Part shown: piece after piece, positions 16,440 to 24,126 of the stretch
Layout of the letters: each line of letters starts with the position of its first letter
Position numbering within the stretch: the stretch's first letter is position 1
Assembly (NCBI GenBank): GCA_016195405.1
Contig: JACPZP010000050.1
Span: 1 to 45,729 of the forward strand
Length of the DNA stretch: 45,729 nt
Source of the DNA: Planctomycetota bacterium
GTDB lineage: Bacteria > Planctomycetota > Planctomycetia > Gemmatales > Gemmataceae
Direction of reading: 5' to 3'
The notes under the pieces: model-generated
Told to the model about the DNA's origin: nothing
Databases searched by the model: none
Seen by the model: only the letters and a program-made list of their open reading frames with translations
Position numbers and translations under genes: made by a program

Positions 16440-17660
16440 ATGGGCCTCTTCTGCGCCAACCTGCATTTTCGAACCACCGATGACCATGCCCTGTCGGCGG
16501 CCTTGAAAGAACGCGGCGTCAGCCGGTGCCGCGTCTTCCCCGCCAAGCGAGGGTGGACTTCGCTTTACGAAGAACGGGCGTCGCATCAAGACGACGCGCG
16601 GATTCGCGACCTCGCGGGCGGCCTTTCGCAAGACCTGCACGTCGCAGCCATCGCCTTTATGGTTCACGACAGCGACATCGCCTGTTATTGGCTGTTCGAC
16701 GACGGCCGGCTGCTCGATGAATACAACTCCTGCCCCGATTACTTCGATTCGGATGCTACGGGTGACGGACCGACGAGCCCGTCCGGCGGCCATCCGGACG
16801 TTTTGTTGCGCTATTGCCGCAAGGGTGTCCGGCAGGACCAACTCGAGGCTATCCTCGGCGAGGAGACGGTATTCGCCGAGAGCGTCATCGAACGGCTCGC
16901 GGAGGCGCTGGGAATTGAAACCGAACGGGCGCTCGCCGACTACCGGGACGTTGCTGGCGGCGGCGGGCCCGGCGGCGCCGACGATGATGATGATGAAGAT
17001 GGCGGTGATAATGACGGTGGCCCGAACCTCCTGCCGCTGCCCACGGACTTGGCAAGCCGAATGGTTAAGATGCTCGGGGCCGACCCAAGCAGCGCCCCCG
17101 CCGATCCACAAGTGGCGGCCCTGGTGGAAGCGGCCGCGCGTGACGACATGGACGAAATCGATCGCCTCCTGACCGCCGGCGTCGCCATCGAAGCGGAAGC
17201 GCCGGCGCCGCTCTCCGGTGCTCAGCCGGGGGCCGGCCTGGGCAAGTTGTTTCCGGGCGGGGCGCCGAAGATCCCGATGACGCCGCTTTTGGCCGCCGTC
17301 GCCAACAAACGGCTCCGCTCGGCCAAGCGGCTTCTCGACGCCGGGGCCGATCCCAATCGTGTCCATCCGCTCTTTGGCACGCCGGTTCATGCTGCCACCG
17401 GGGCCGGCGAAGTGGAACTCCTCAAGTTGCTCATCGACCGCGGCGGCGAGGTGAATTCCCGTAATGTTCAGGGCCAAACGCCGCTGGAAGTAGTGGCCGC
17501 CAGCCGTGCGACCCTCGACCGTCTGGCCCAAGCTCAGGCGATGATGGAGTCGATGGGCGTAAAGCTCCCGGGGCTGGTCGAGCAATTGTCGAATATCAAG
17601 CTGCCGACGGAAGGCTGGGATGAATGCGAACGGCTGCTGAAAACGCATGGGGCGCGATAG
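16440..17660 (+). CDS. Ankyrin-repeat protein with acidic linker
   Basis: A 406-aa cytoplasmic protein. Residues 1-175 form an unrecognised domain (MGLFCANLHFRTTDD start, YWLFDDGRLLDEYNSCPDYF motif). Residues about 176-197 are a Gly/Asp-rich low-complexity linker (DDDDDEDGGDNDGG) encoded by repeated GAT triplets. From about 220 to 365 ankyrin repeats are visible, e.g. TPLLAAVANKRLRSAKRLLD, GADPNRVHPLFGTPVHAA and GEVELLKLLIDRGGEVNSRN. A protein-interaction role is inferred; there is no catalytic motif. GGAG lies 8 nt before the ATG. Its stop is 12 nt from the stop of the convergent beta-propeller gene, leaving almost no room for separate terminators. Confidence 0.85.
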   Translation: MGLFCANLHFRTTDDHALSAALKERGVSRCRVFPAKRGWTSLYEERASHQDDARIRDLAGGLSQDLHVAAIAFMVHDSDIACYWLFDDGRLLDEYNSCPDYFDSDATGDGPTSPSGGHPDVLLRYCRKGVRQDQLEAILGEETVFAESVIERLAEALGIETERALADYRDVAGGGGPGGADDDDDEDGGDNDGGPNLLPLPTDLASRMVKMLGADPSSAPADPQVAALVEAAARDDMDEIDRLLTAGVAIEAEAPAPLSGAQPGAGLGKLFPGGAPKIPMTPLLAAVANKRLRSAKRLLDAGADPNRVHPLFGTPVHAATGAGEVELLKLLIDRGGEVNSRNVQGQTPLEVVAASRATLDRLAQAQAMMESMGVKLPGLVEQLSNIKLPTEGWDECERLLKTHGAR

Positions 17661-17672
17661 CCGTCGTCACAT

Positions 17673-19226
17673 CTAAACACGGACTGCATCACCCGCGGTA
17701 CGAAGTGCGCCTTTTCGATTCCCCCACATCCGCCAACCGACGACGATCACGCCCAACCCCGCCGGCACGCCGATGATCCACGCCCACGACCGGCGCGGCG
17801 GCACGTCCCAGCATTGCAAGAGCCACGGCGAGATGCCGTCGCGCAGGGTCACCAGGGATTGGCCGTCCTCGGTTATGATGGCGCAATGTCCTTGCTGGCC
17901 GTTCGGCAGATCGAAGCGGCACGTTTCCTCGCCCTTGTTGAGATCGATGACGGTGACCCGTGTCCAACCTTCCGGAAAAATTCCTCCTGGGAGCAAAAGC
18001 AGAAGCTTTTCCAGCCAGCCGGCCTCTCCGCTCATTTCCTCCATCATCACGGCATAATTAGAGCCGAAGGCATATAGGTTCCCGACATCCACGCGGCTCA
18101 CGGGCGGCCCATCGACCGACGGCTGAAAAGTGCGGTACGGCTCCCCTGTCTCCGCGTCGAACAATGCAAGTTTCTTGCTCATTATATACCAGACCAGGAA
18201 GCGCGAATTGCTGCTGAATTCAAGATGAGAGTTCTTCTCGCCCTGAACGCTCCAAAGGATTTTGCCTTGCGAAACGCCGTAGACGGCTAAGCCGGGTCCG
18301 TCCAAAGCGAACAGATCTCCGGTCGGGGAAAAGACACCCCAACTACCGCATGCGGGCGGGATGGCAATCCGGGCGATCCGTGTCCGAGTAGCCAAATCCC
18401 AAAGCTCCAAATGGCACGGTTTATTCTCGTCCCTGTCCCATACCGCCATGACACCCTGGCTGGAAAATGCCACGCCAAGATACGACTCAAAAGTCCCTAA
18501 GTGCGTGCCCTCCTTGAAATTCGGAAGGTCCCACAGCATAAAGCATCCCTTCGGCGCCTCCATGATGAGATATTGGCCGTTCTTGCTGGCGAAGCGCGGC
18601 CGTCCATTGACAGGGCGCACCTCCGCCTGCAACGTTTTCCGATTCCATAGCCGCAAGCCCTGGTCCTTGGTCAAATTGGTAACCACATATTCGGGTGTGA
18701 ATATCAAAGTACGCCCCAACTCGTAGTCGGCTGTATGCTGATCGAGCATAAGGCCGGTTGCCGCTTCGATGATCCAGACTTCCTTCGGGCCTTGAAGGGT
18801 CACCAGATCACCTTCAGGCGAAAACTCGGCAATGGGCATGGGCAATGCCGGCCATATCACGGTCCATTCTTTGCTGTTCTCTAGATGACCGTAAACCAGC
18901 TTCCTCCCGCCCGTGTCCAAGAGGGTGCCGTTGTGATAATGGCTCGATCGCCAAACCATTCGATGTTCGGCCAACGCGGCGCCACGCAGTTCTCCGGTTT
19001 CGACCGAGTAGAGTGCGGCTTTGGGGCCGTCGCTGTGAATGCTTGTGGTAATTACCCCCGAGCCGTCCTTGAGAAAGTTGTAGAGGTGGTGATCGGTGCC
19101 GACCGTCCAGCGCGGCTGCGGCGGCAGAACGGCGTAGAGTGCCCAGCCCAGCAAGCCCAGGAAGGCGGCGAACAGCGTCCAGCCAATCCAACGGCGCGAA
19201 ATCAGCAGTCGAGGAGTGTGCGGCAT
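17673..19226 (-). CDS. Membrane-anchored beta-propeller (WD40-like) protein
   Basis: A 517-aa protein with an N-terminal membrane segment (WTLFAAFLGLLGWALYAVLPP, about residues 14-34), about 430 residues of WD/YVTN-like repeats, and a second membrane helix near the C-terminus (SWAWIIGVPAGLGVIVVGWRMW) with a short basic tail. Repeat units include PIAEFSPEGDLVTLQGPKEVWIIEAATG, GVFSPTGDLFALDGPGLAVYGVSQG and LEFSSNSRFLVWYIMSKKLALFDAETG. The repeat part is probably extracytoplasmic. Function unknown. Start chosen at ATG 19224-19226; the ribosome binding site is weak and the upstream frame crosses a direct-repeat region. It follows phoB in the same direction after 193 nt. Confidence 0.75.
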   Translation of the reverse strand: MPHTPRLLISRRWIGWTLFAAFLGLLGWALYAVLPPQPRWTVGTDHHLYNFLKDGSGVITTSIHSDGPKAALYSVETGELRGAALAEHRMVWRSSHYHNGTLLDTGGRKLVYGHLENSKEWTVIWPALPMPIAEFSPEGDLVTLQGPKEVWIIEAATGLMLDQHTADYELGRTLIFTPEYVVTNLTKDQGLRLWNRKTLQAEVRPVNGRPRFASKNGQYLIMEAPKGCFMLWDLPNFKEGTHLGTFESYLGVAFSSQGVMAVWDRDENKPCHLELWDLATRTRIARIAIPPACGSWGVFSPTGDLFALDGPGLAVYGVSQGKILWSVQGEKNSHLEFSSNSRFLVWYIMSKKLALFDAETGEPYRTFQPSVDGPPVSRVDVGNLYAFGSNYAVMMEEMSGEAGWLEKLLLLLPGGIFPEGWTRVTVIDLNKGEETCRFDLPNGQQGHCAIITEDGQSLVTLRDGISPWLLQCWDVPPRRSWAWIIGVPAGLGVIVVGWRMWGNRKGALRTAGDAVRV

Positions 19227-19270
19227 TCGCGTGTTCTCAACGTGTGCCTTGAGCCTCAAGGGTGCGCGCG

Positions 19271-19391
19271 CGCCGCGCAATGCAATCTATTTCATCGTAA
19301 CCGACCCAGCGTCAGATCGCAAAATCGGAAAGGTCCGGAGTAGGCCCCGCGCGCAAATATGCTGCGCGCGCCGCCGCGCAATGCAATCTAT
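19271..19391. repeat. 20-bp direct repeat pair, 101 bp apart
   Basis: CGCCGCGCAATGCAATCTAT occurs at 19271-19290 and 19372-19391, each preceded by an alternating GCGCGC run. Both copies lie in the gap between phoB and the beta-propeller gene. They could mark a local duplication, an excision scar or paired binding sites for the downstream gene's promoter. Confidence 0.85.
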
Positions 19392-19419
19392 CTGGAATAC
19401 GAGCCGCCGTCCATCGGCT

Positions 19420-20115
19420 TCACTCAGAGGCTTTGTCCGTGCGAAAGCGATAGCCGACGCCGCGCACGGTCTCGATGCGCTGGCCGGCGTCGCCGAGCTT
19501 GCGGCGCAGGGATTTGATGTGTACGTCGATGGTTCGCTCCAGCACGATGATGTCGCCGACGGCGGAGTCCATCAGGTCGTGGCGGGTGAAAGCGCGGCCG
19601 GGCTGCTTCATCAGCGTTTCCAGGAGCCGGAATTCCGTCGGCGTCAGCGACAGTGCCTCGCGTTCGACCGAAACTTCGTGGCCGCGTTTGTCGATGCGGA
19701 TGCCGGCGGACTCAATGACGTCGCTGTCCGCCTCTGGCTCGGACGCCCGCCGAAGGAGTACCTTGACGCGCTGCAAGAGCACCTTGACGCTGAAGGGTTT
19801 GGTGACGTAATCGTCCGCGCCGACCGCGAAACCAATGACCTGATCGGTCTCCTCCGCTTTGGCTGTCAACATGAGGATGGGGATTTTGGCGGTGCGATGC
19901 GAGGCCCGCAATTGCCGGCAGATTTCCAAGCCGTCGATGCCGGGCAGCATCAGGTCCAAGATGACCAAGTCGGGCAAATGCGTCTGCGCCTTGCGCAACC
20001 CCTCCCGCCCTTCGCGCGCCACCACCGGCTCATAGCCCTCGCGCTGAAGGTTGTAAGTCAGCACCTCGGCCAGAGACGCTTCATCCTCAACGATCAAAAT
20101 CTTGCTTTTCCCCAT
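19420..20115 (-). CDS. phoB: PhoB-like response regulator
   Basis: OmpR/PhoB-class transcription factor that should control the phosphate-starvation regulon. The 231-aa protein has a receiver domain with acidic pocket Glu10-Asp11-Glu12, phosphoacceptor Asp54 (VILDLMLPG), Thr84 and Lys106 (DDYVTKPF), then a winged-helix domain (about 133-226) with LTPTEFRLLETLMKQPGRAFTR and TIDVHIKSLRRKLG, the recognition-helix region of PhoB. Assignment as PhoB rather than another OmpR member is supported by the neighbouring phoU, phoR and pst genes. phoU lies 153 nt upstream, separated by a large inverted repeat. Confidence 0.93.
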   Translation of the reverse strand: MGKSKILIVEDEASLAEVLTYNLQREGYEPVVAREGREGLRKAQTHLPDLVILDLMLPGIDGLEICRQLRASHRTAKIPILMLTAKAEETDQVIGFAVGADDYVTKPFSVKVLLQRVKVLLRRASEPEADSDVIESAGIRIDKRGHEVSVEREALSLTPTEFRLLETLMKQPGRAFTRHDLMDSAVGDIIVLERTIDVHIKSLRRKLGDAGQRIETVRGVGYRFRTDKASE

Positions 20116-20143
20116 GCTTGTCTCTCAGCGATGCGGCGTTATG

Positions 20144-20258
20144 AACCACGGATTTCACGGATAGCACGGATAAGAATTGAAAGCAGAGCGCGACGGAGCT
20201 CGACCGTTGGTCATTCCCGTTTTTTTTCTTATCCGTGTCATCCGTGCAATCCGTGGTT
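20144..20258. repeat. 31-bp inverted repeat built from CACGGAT units
   Basis: Left arm 20144-20174 starts AACCACGGATTTCACGGAT and contains three CACGGAT units at 9-nt spacing; right arm 20228-20258 is its reverse complement with 28 of 31 positions matching. The arms enclose 53 nt. It fills the phoU-phoB gap. Copies of this type of sequence are, from memory, widely dispersed in planctomycete and verrucomicrobial genomes. Short open frames over it are not genes. Confidence 0.85.
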
Positions 20259-20268
20259 AAGATCTTCT

Positions 20269-20934
20269 TCAACGAATCGCTTCGGGGTGGTGGCGGATGA
20301 TTTTGCCTTCCACTAGGTAGACGACGTCTTCGGCGATGTTAGTGGCGTGATCGGCAATGCGCTCCAGGTGGCGGGCGGCGGAAAAAAGCTGTAGGCCGCC
20401 GTCTACATTTTCCGGCGACTTCTTCATGAACTGACTGACGAAGTCGATGATCTCGCGGTTGCAGCGGTCGACTTCGTCGTCCATCCGGCACACCCGCTTG
20501 GCCAAGGGGCCGTCGAGGTTTACGAAGGCGTCGAGGCTTTCGCGGACCATGGTGTTGGTCACGTCGGTCATGTTGCGAAACGTCGCCGGCACCGGTATCT
20601 CCGGACCTTCCGCCAACGCCACGACCCGCTCAGCGATGTTGACGGCCAGGTCGGCCATGCGCTCCAGATCGGTGTTGATCTTTAGGATTGAGGCGACGCG
20701 CCGTAGATCGACGGCCACGGGCTGGTGCAGGGCAAGTATCTTGAGGCAATCCTCCTCGATCTGGTTTTCTTCCAGGTCGATCAGCGTGTCCGACTCCACC
20801 AAGGTTCTGGCAAGCCAGGCGTCGCGGTCGAAAAGGGCGCGAATGGCTTTTTCCACGGTTTGTTCAACCGCCGAGGCCAGCGACAACACACGGCGCTGCA
20901 GGTTCTCCAGGTCACGATGAAGGTGGATTGACAT
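20269..20934 (-). CDS. phoU: Phosphate signalling protein PhoU
   Basis: Links the Pst transporter to the PhoR kinase and restrains PhoB activation when phosphate is ample. The 221-aa protein is all-helical with the PhoU duplicated three-helix core: the first metal-binding motif is in LERMADLAVNIAERV and the second in LERIADHATNIAEDVVYL, both matching the family E/DxxxD signature. Start chosen at ATG 20932-20934 (MSIHLHRDLENLQRR), giving the normal length; the longer open frame upstream crosses a 15-bp tandem repeat and is not coding. phoB follows downstream. Confidence 0.96.
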   Translation of the reverse strand: MSIHLHRDLENLQRRVLSLASAVEQTVEKAIRALFDRDAWLARTLVESDTLIDLEENQIEEDCLKILALHQPVAVDLRRVASILKINTDLERMADLAVNIAERVVALAEGPEIPVPATFRNMTDVTNTMVRESLDAFVNLDGPLAKRVCRMDDEVDRCNREIIDFVSQFMKKSPENVDGGLQLFSAARHLERIADHATNIAEDVVYLVEGKIIRHHPEAIR

Positions 20935-21035
20935 TTCCGCCAAACCTAATGAAACTTTTCCGAACCGGGGATTACGATACGACCCATTTGTGTAGATTCC
21001 GTGAAGATTGCGTGGAGGGTGGCATGAAGCACGGC

Positions 21036-21080
21036 GAGCCGAGGAGCGGCGAGCCGAGGAGCGGCGAGCCGAGGAGCGGC
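21036..21080. repeat. 15-bp tandem repeat, three perfect copies
   Basis: GAGCCGAGGAGCGGC is repeated at 21036-21050, 21051-21065 and 21066-21080. It is in the 170-nt gap between the stop codon of the 461-aa membrane protein gene and the phoU start. Each copy contains near-palindromic GAGCCG/CGGC pieces that could form small hairpins. Copy number may vary between strains. Confidence 0.9.
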
Positions 21081-21104
21081 GAGCGACCGGGGACGAGCCG
21101 CACA

Positions 21105-22490
21105 TCAAAAGTCTCCCGGCGCCCTTTGCGGGATGAAACGCGGCAGTGGGTTGTCCACCCCGATCAGACCTTTCAGCATCGTAGCGGTCTGGTCCCGGAT
21201 CGCATCCTCTTGTTCCTCGTCCAACCAATGGCGTTCGGAAGTCCAGGTCTTGGCGAGTGCTTGCTCCTCATCCACGCTCTGACGAATTCGCACGGTCCAG
21301 GTTAATTGAGACTTTCGGGCGTCATCCTTGGTCGGCTCGAAGGCGAACTCGATTTCGAAGATCGGCCGTGCCTCGTCGGGCGCTTTGACGAATTCGATCA
21401 TATCATCACTCACGAATGCGCTCATGGCGTCCACGAAGCGTTTCTCAAGCTTATCGGCGCGAGCCGTGCGGGTGAGTTCATGCTGGTTCTTGGACTCGTC
21501 ACGCACGCGAATGGACACGGTAGGCCGCGGCGCGGTTTTGATTTTCTCCAACACCGCTACGAACTTGCCGCTCAAATCTTTGTCGCCGCCGTGGTCTTGG
21601 ACGTCTTTGATGACCGGCGCGTAGAATCGTGCGAGAAGAGCCTCCACTTCTTCGCGATGCCGGGTGTTGCGGGGGTCGATTAGGTAGGCGTCCCGCAAGT
21701 ACGGCGGCCGCTGGGTCTTCACCAGATCGAAGATGGCGTCGTCGCGCCAGCTAGTGTTCAGCGGCGTGAGCAGAATGACGCCGACCACTGCAGCCAGCAC
21801 GATGACGGCATAGGCGATGATGCCGGACCGCGCCTGACGAACGCGCTCCGGGCTTGGTGAGTGCTCGGCGATCGCGACCGTCACCTTGGACGCCGCGCCG
21901 GCGTGAACCTGCTCGCCCGGGGCGATGTCTTGAAAATCCTCCGCGGCATCCGAGCCGAAACCCGGCTCCTTCGACAAAGCCTGCAGATACTCGTACATCT
22001 GCGTCGCTTTGTCGCCGTTGGAGATCGAAAACGAGCGCTGTCGGCCCTCAAGATTCAGGGTGAACGCGGTGCCCGTGTACTTGCCTTCGTTGTAGTTGTC
22101 CTTGGCATCGACCCACTCCAGCCCGGCCAGGTCGGTGACGCGCAGGGCCTCGCCCCGGCCTTCCCAAAGGCGGACGCCGTCCGCGAACACGAAGTTCCCA
22201 AGACTGCGCCGGCTGCTCCAGACACGCACCGCGGCGACGATCATCCAGCCTCCCAACAGCAGCCCCGCCGCCTGCAACATCGCCGCCTTGACGGGTTCGC
22301 CCAGTGGCGGCAGCGTAAACCAGAAGGCCAGGATAATGACCGCCAAGCCGCCGAACAGCCCAAACCACGGCAAATACGATCCCTGCAGGGCGAAAACGCC
22401 CGTCATATGTAACCCCTTGCTGTCGCGCGCCTTGCGCAGATAGCTCTGCGTAACATCATCGAGTTCTTCGAAAATGAAGGTTTTGGTCAT
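21105..22490 (-). CDS. Membrane protein with PH-like domain, unknown function
   Basis: A 461-aa protein I cannot name. Two hydrophobic helices lie near the N-terminus (about residues 41-60 and 70-88), followed by a stretch resembling a bacterial PH domain (GNFVFADGVRLWEG to KATQMYEYLQAL, about 97-172), a third helix (GIIAYAVIVLAAVVGVILLTP, about 223-243) and a charged C-terminal domain of about 215 residues. The PH resemblance is by pattern only. The gene starts 9 nt after the stop of the glutathionylspermidine-synthase-like gene, so the two are in one operon and probably act together at the membrane. phoU lies 170 nt downstream. Confidence 0.7.
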   Translation of the reverse strand: MTKTFIFEELDDVTQSYLRKARDSKGLHMTGVFALQGSYLPWFGLFGGLAVIILAFWFTLPPLGEPVKAAMLQAAGLLLGGWMIVAAVRVWSSRRSLGNFVFADGVRLWEGRGEALRVTDLAGLEWVDAKDNYNEGKYTGTAFTLNLEGRQRSFSISNGDKATQMYEYLQALSKEPGFGSDAAEDFQDIAPGEQVHAGAASKVTVAIAEHSPSPERVRQARSGIIAYAVIVLAAVVGVILLTPLNTSWRDDAIFDLVKTQRPPYLRDAYLIDPRNTRHREEVEALLARFYAPVIKDVQDHGGDKDLSGKFVAVLEKIKTAPRPTVSIRVRDESKNQHELTRTARADKLEKRFVDAMSAFVSDDMIEFVKAPDEARPIFEIEFAFEPTKDDARKSQLTWTVRIRQSVDEEQALAKTWTSERHWLDEEQEDAIRDQTATMLKGLIGVDNPLPRFIPQRAPGDF

Positions 22491-22499
22491 AGCGAAAAC

Positions 22500-23621
22500 T
22501 CACACCATTTGGTGCGGTATGAATCGGCTCAAGTTGGTGGTTATCGGCGTATCGTCTTCGCGCACGCCCATCCCGCACGAGACGCCGTCCACCACCCAAC
22601 TACCCAGGATTGCGTAGCGATCGTCGAAGGAGCGCAGCGGAGCGAACTGCTGATAAATGTACGGTCCTTCGTAAGGACCGCCCGTTTCCATTCGAACCTG
22701 CCCACCTTGCACGACCTGGATGTTGCTTCCCTCCCGCGCATGAAGCGGCTTGCGCACGTGGTCGCAGCGGGGCGGCTCAAACCACGCCGGCAACAGGAAT
22801 GGGCTGTCGGGATATTTCTCGTAAAGCAGCGGCAAGATCGACTTGCAGCTTAAGAGCATCTTCCAAGGCGGCTCAAGAAAATGCGTCCGGGACGTGGGAA
22901 TGCGCGGGCCGAAGCCTTCGCGGAGCATCCACTCCCATGGATAGAGCTTGAAAAGCGTCCGAATCGGATTGCCGGACATGTCCACAAACCGCACCATGGC
23001 GTCGCTCCAACCGATCTGCTCGACGTCAAGGTACTTCGTCTCAAAGCCGGCCTGAATGGCGGTGTCGCGTAAGTACTCGACGGTGATGTAGTCCTCCGGC
23101 ACTCCTCCGAGGGCGGCGAAATGCACCGGCAAGTCCCAACGGGCGCGGATGCCCTTCCAGGCGTTGATCAGGCGCTCATGGATACTGTTGAACTGGTCGC
23201 CGCGCTCGTCGATGTCCTTGAGCCAATACCACTGCGCGACCGCGGCCTCGACCAAGCCCGTCGGCGTGTCGGCGTTGTATTCCAGCATTTTGGGCGGACC
23301 GTTGCCGTCGTAAGCAAAGTCGAAGCGCCCATATAGCGACGGCTCGCTGGCCTCCCAGCTTTGAATGATCCAGGGCCGGAATTGTTCGGGGATAAAGAAA
23401 AGATCGAACCGCTTCTCGTCGATCACTTCTTGCACCAGATCGAGACACATCTGGTGGAGCGTGTTGGTCGCCAGCTCGATGTTGTCGACTTCCTGGGCGG
23501 TGAACTGATATGCCGCGGACTCATCCCAATATTTCTCGCCGTGCAGCGTATGAAACATGAGCCCCTGAGCTTCGACGCGCTTCTGCCAGTTGGGCCGGGG
23601 CTCGAGGGTGTAGCGGAACAT
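22500..23621 (-). CDS. Glutathionylspermidine synthase-like ATP-grasp ligase (YgiC-like)
   Basis: A 373-aa protein matching the synthetase half of glutathionylspermidine synthase, without the amidase half, like E. coli YgiC and YjfC. The N-terminus RPNWQKRVEAQGLMFHTLHGEKYWDE and the segment GRFDFAYDGNGPPKMLEYNADTPT (about residues 98-121) hold the family's ATP/Mg and substrate residues; the C-terminus GPYIYQQFAPL...ILGSWVVDG closes the ATP-grasp fold. The family forms amide bonds between a carboxylate and an amine using ATP. The real substrate of YgiC-type proteins is not settled. It sits between a small secreted protein gene (27 nt upstream) and the PH-like membrane protein gene (9 nt downstream). 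Confidence 0.9.
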   Translation of the reverse strand: MFRYTLEPRPNWQKRVEAQGLMFHTLHGEKYWDESAAYQFTAQEVDNIELATNTLHQMCLDLVQEVIDEKRFDLFFIPEQFRPWIIQSWEASEPSLYGRFDFAYDGNGPPKMLEYNADTPTGLVEAAVAQWYWLKDIDERGDQFNSIHERLINAWKGIRARWDLPVHFAALGGVPEDYITVEYLRDTAIQAGFETKYLDVEQIGWSDAMVRFVDMSGNPIRTLFKLYPWEWMLREGFGPRIPTSRTHFLEPPWKMLLSCKSILPLLYEKYPDSPFLLPAWFEPPRCDHVRKPLHAREGSNIQVVQGGQVRMETGGPYEGPYIYQQFAPLRSFDDRYAILGSWVVDGVSCGMGVREDDTPITTNLSRFIPHQMV

Positions 23622-23648
23622 GGGGATGCCGACTGGTTTGATTATCCC

Positions 23649-23933
23649 TCAGCTGCTCACCGACACGCTGCGGCCGATGCTGCCGAAGCCGCTGCGGCTA
23701 ATGCCGGCGCGAGCGGGCGATGCGCTGGCTCCGCCGGCCCAGCGGCCGGTGTGGATGAAGAGCAAGCCGTGAGAGCGCGTATGGCCTGTGCCGGCGTGGT
23801 GGGCGCCTACTTGTTGGGCGGCGGCTTGGTCGGCGCGGGCATCGAGGTTTTCCTCGGGCATGAAGAATGAGCCGGCCGTTAGAATGCCGGCGCCCAGAAG
23901 CACCAACGAGAATTCCTTGCTCATTCGCGTCAT
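23649..23933 (-). CDS. Small exported protein, YgiB-like C-terminal tail
   Basis: A 94-aa protein with a hydrophobic N-terminal segment (MSKEFSLVLLGAGILTAGSFFM), a His/Ala/Gly-rich middle (QQVGAHHAGTGHTRSH) and a Ser/Gly/Arg tail (GISRSGFGSIGRSVSVSS). The tail resembles the RGGFG-containing end of E. coli YgiB, whose gene neighbours ygiC; here too the next gene is the YgiC-like ligase, 27 nt away. An excellent ribosome binding site (GGGAGGGG) lies 5-7 nt before the ATG at 23931-23933. A plausible role is a substrate or partner of the ligase; this is inference. Confidence 0.75.
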   Translation of the reverse strand: MTRMSKEFSLVLLGAGILTAGSFFMPEENLDARADQAAAQQVGAHHAGTGHTRSHGLLFIHTGRWAGGASASPARAGISRSGFGSIGRSVSVSS

Positions 23934-23964
23934 GGCAGCCCCTCCCGGGCTAGGCGGCGAAGGC

Positions 23965-23978
23965 GGACAGGAATGTCC
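23965..23978. repeat. Small hairpin repeat (GGACA-GGAA-TGTCC)
   Basis: GGACA (23965-23969) and TGTCC (23974-23978) flank a 4-nt loop. On the minus strand the context GTAGGATGGACATTCC is, from memory, a dispersed repeat in planctomycetes. It lies in the leader of the small exported protein gene. Confidence 0.5.
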
Positions 23979-23997
23979 ATCCTACAGACGCCGCGCT

Positions 23998-24013
23998 ATA
24001 AGGAGTTCCTTAT
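23998..24013 (-). promoter_or_regulatory. Candidate operator palindrome upstream of ligase operon
   Basis: ATAAGGAGTTCCTTAT is a perfect 7-bp dyad with a 2-nt centre, in AT-richer DNA about 65 nt before the start of the small exported protein gene. Its position suits a promoter-proximal operator. No regulator is known; the assignment is by symmetry and position only. Confidence 0.35.
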
Positions 24014-24126
24014 TCCTACCACTTAGCTTGCGGAAACGCAATCAATTTTCAGACGATCACCCCGGCCGACTTCAGCGCGATGAAAGGCGATGAAAGCAGC
24101 GGGTTTCTTCCGGGATCGGTCACGGG

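Noticed and set aside
16976..17020. GAT-rich stretch in the ankyrin gene as a microsatellite
   Set aside because: It stays in frame and encodes a simple acidic linker; ordinary low-complexity coding sequence is sufficient.
20087..20272. 61-aa frame giving TTDCTDDTD and LSVLSVKSV repeats
   Set aside because: This is the translation of the CACGGAT inverted repeat and is commonly miscalled as a gene.
20935..21228. N-terminal extension of PhoU by 98 residues
   Set aside because: The extension crosses the 15-bp tandem repeat (giving RRSSARRSSARR), has no PhoU homology, and an ATG at 20934 gives the normal length.
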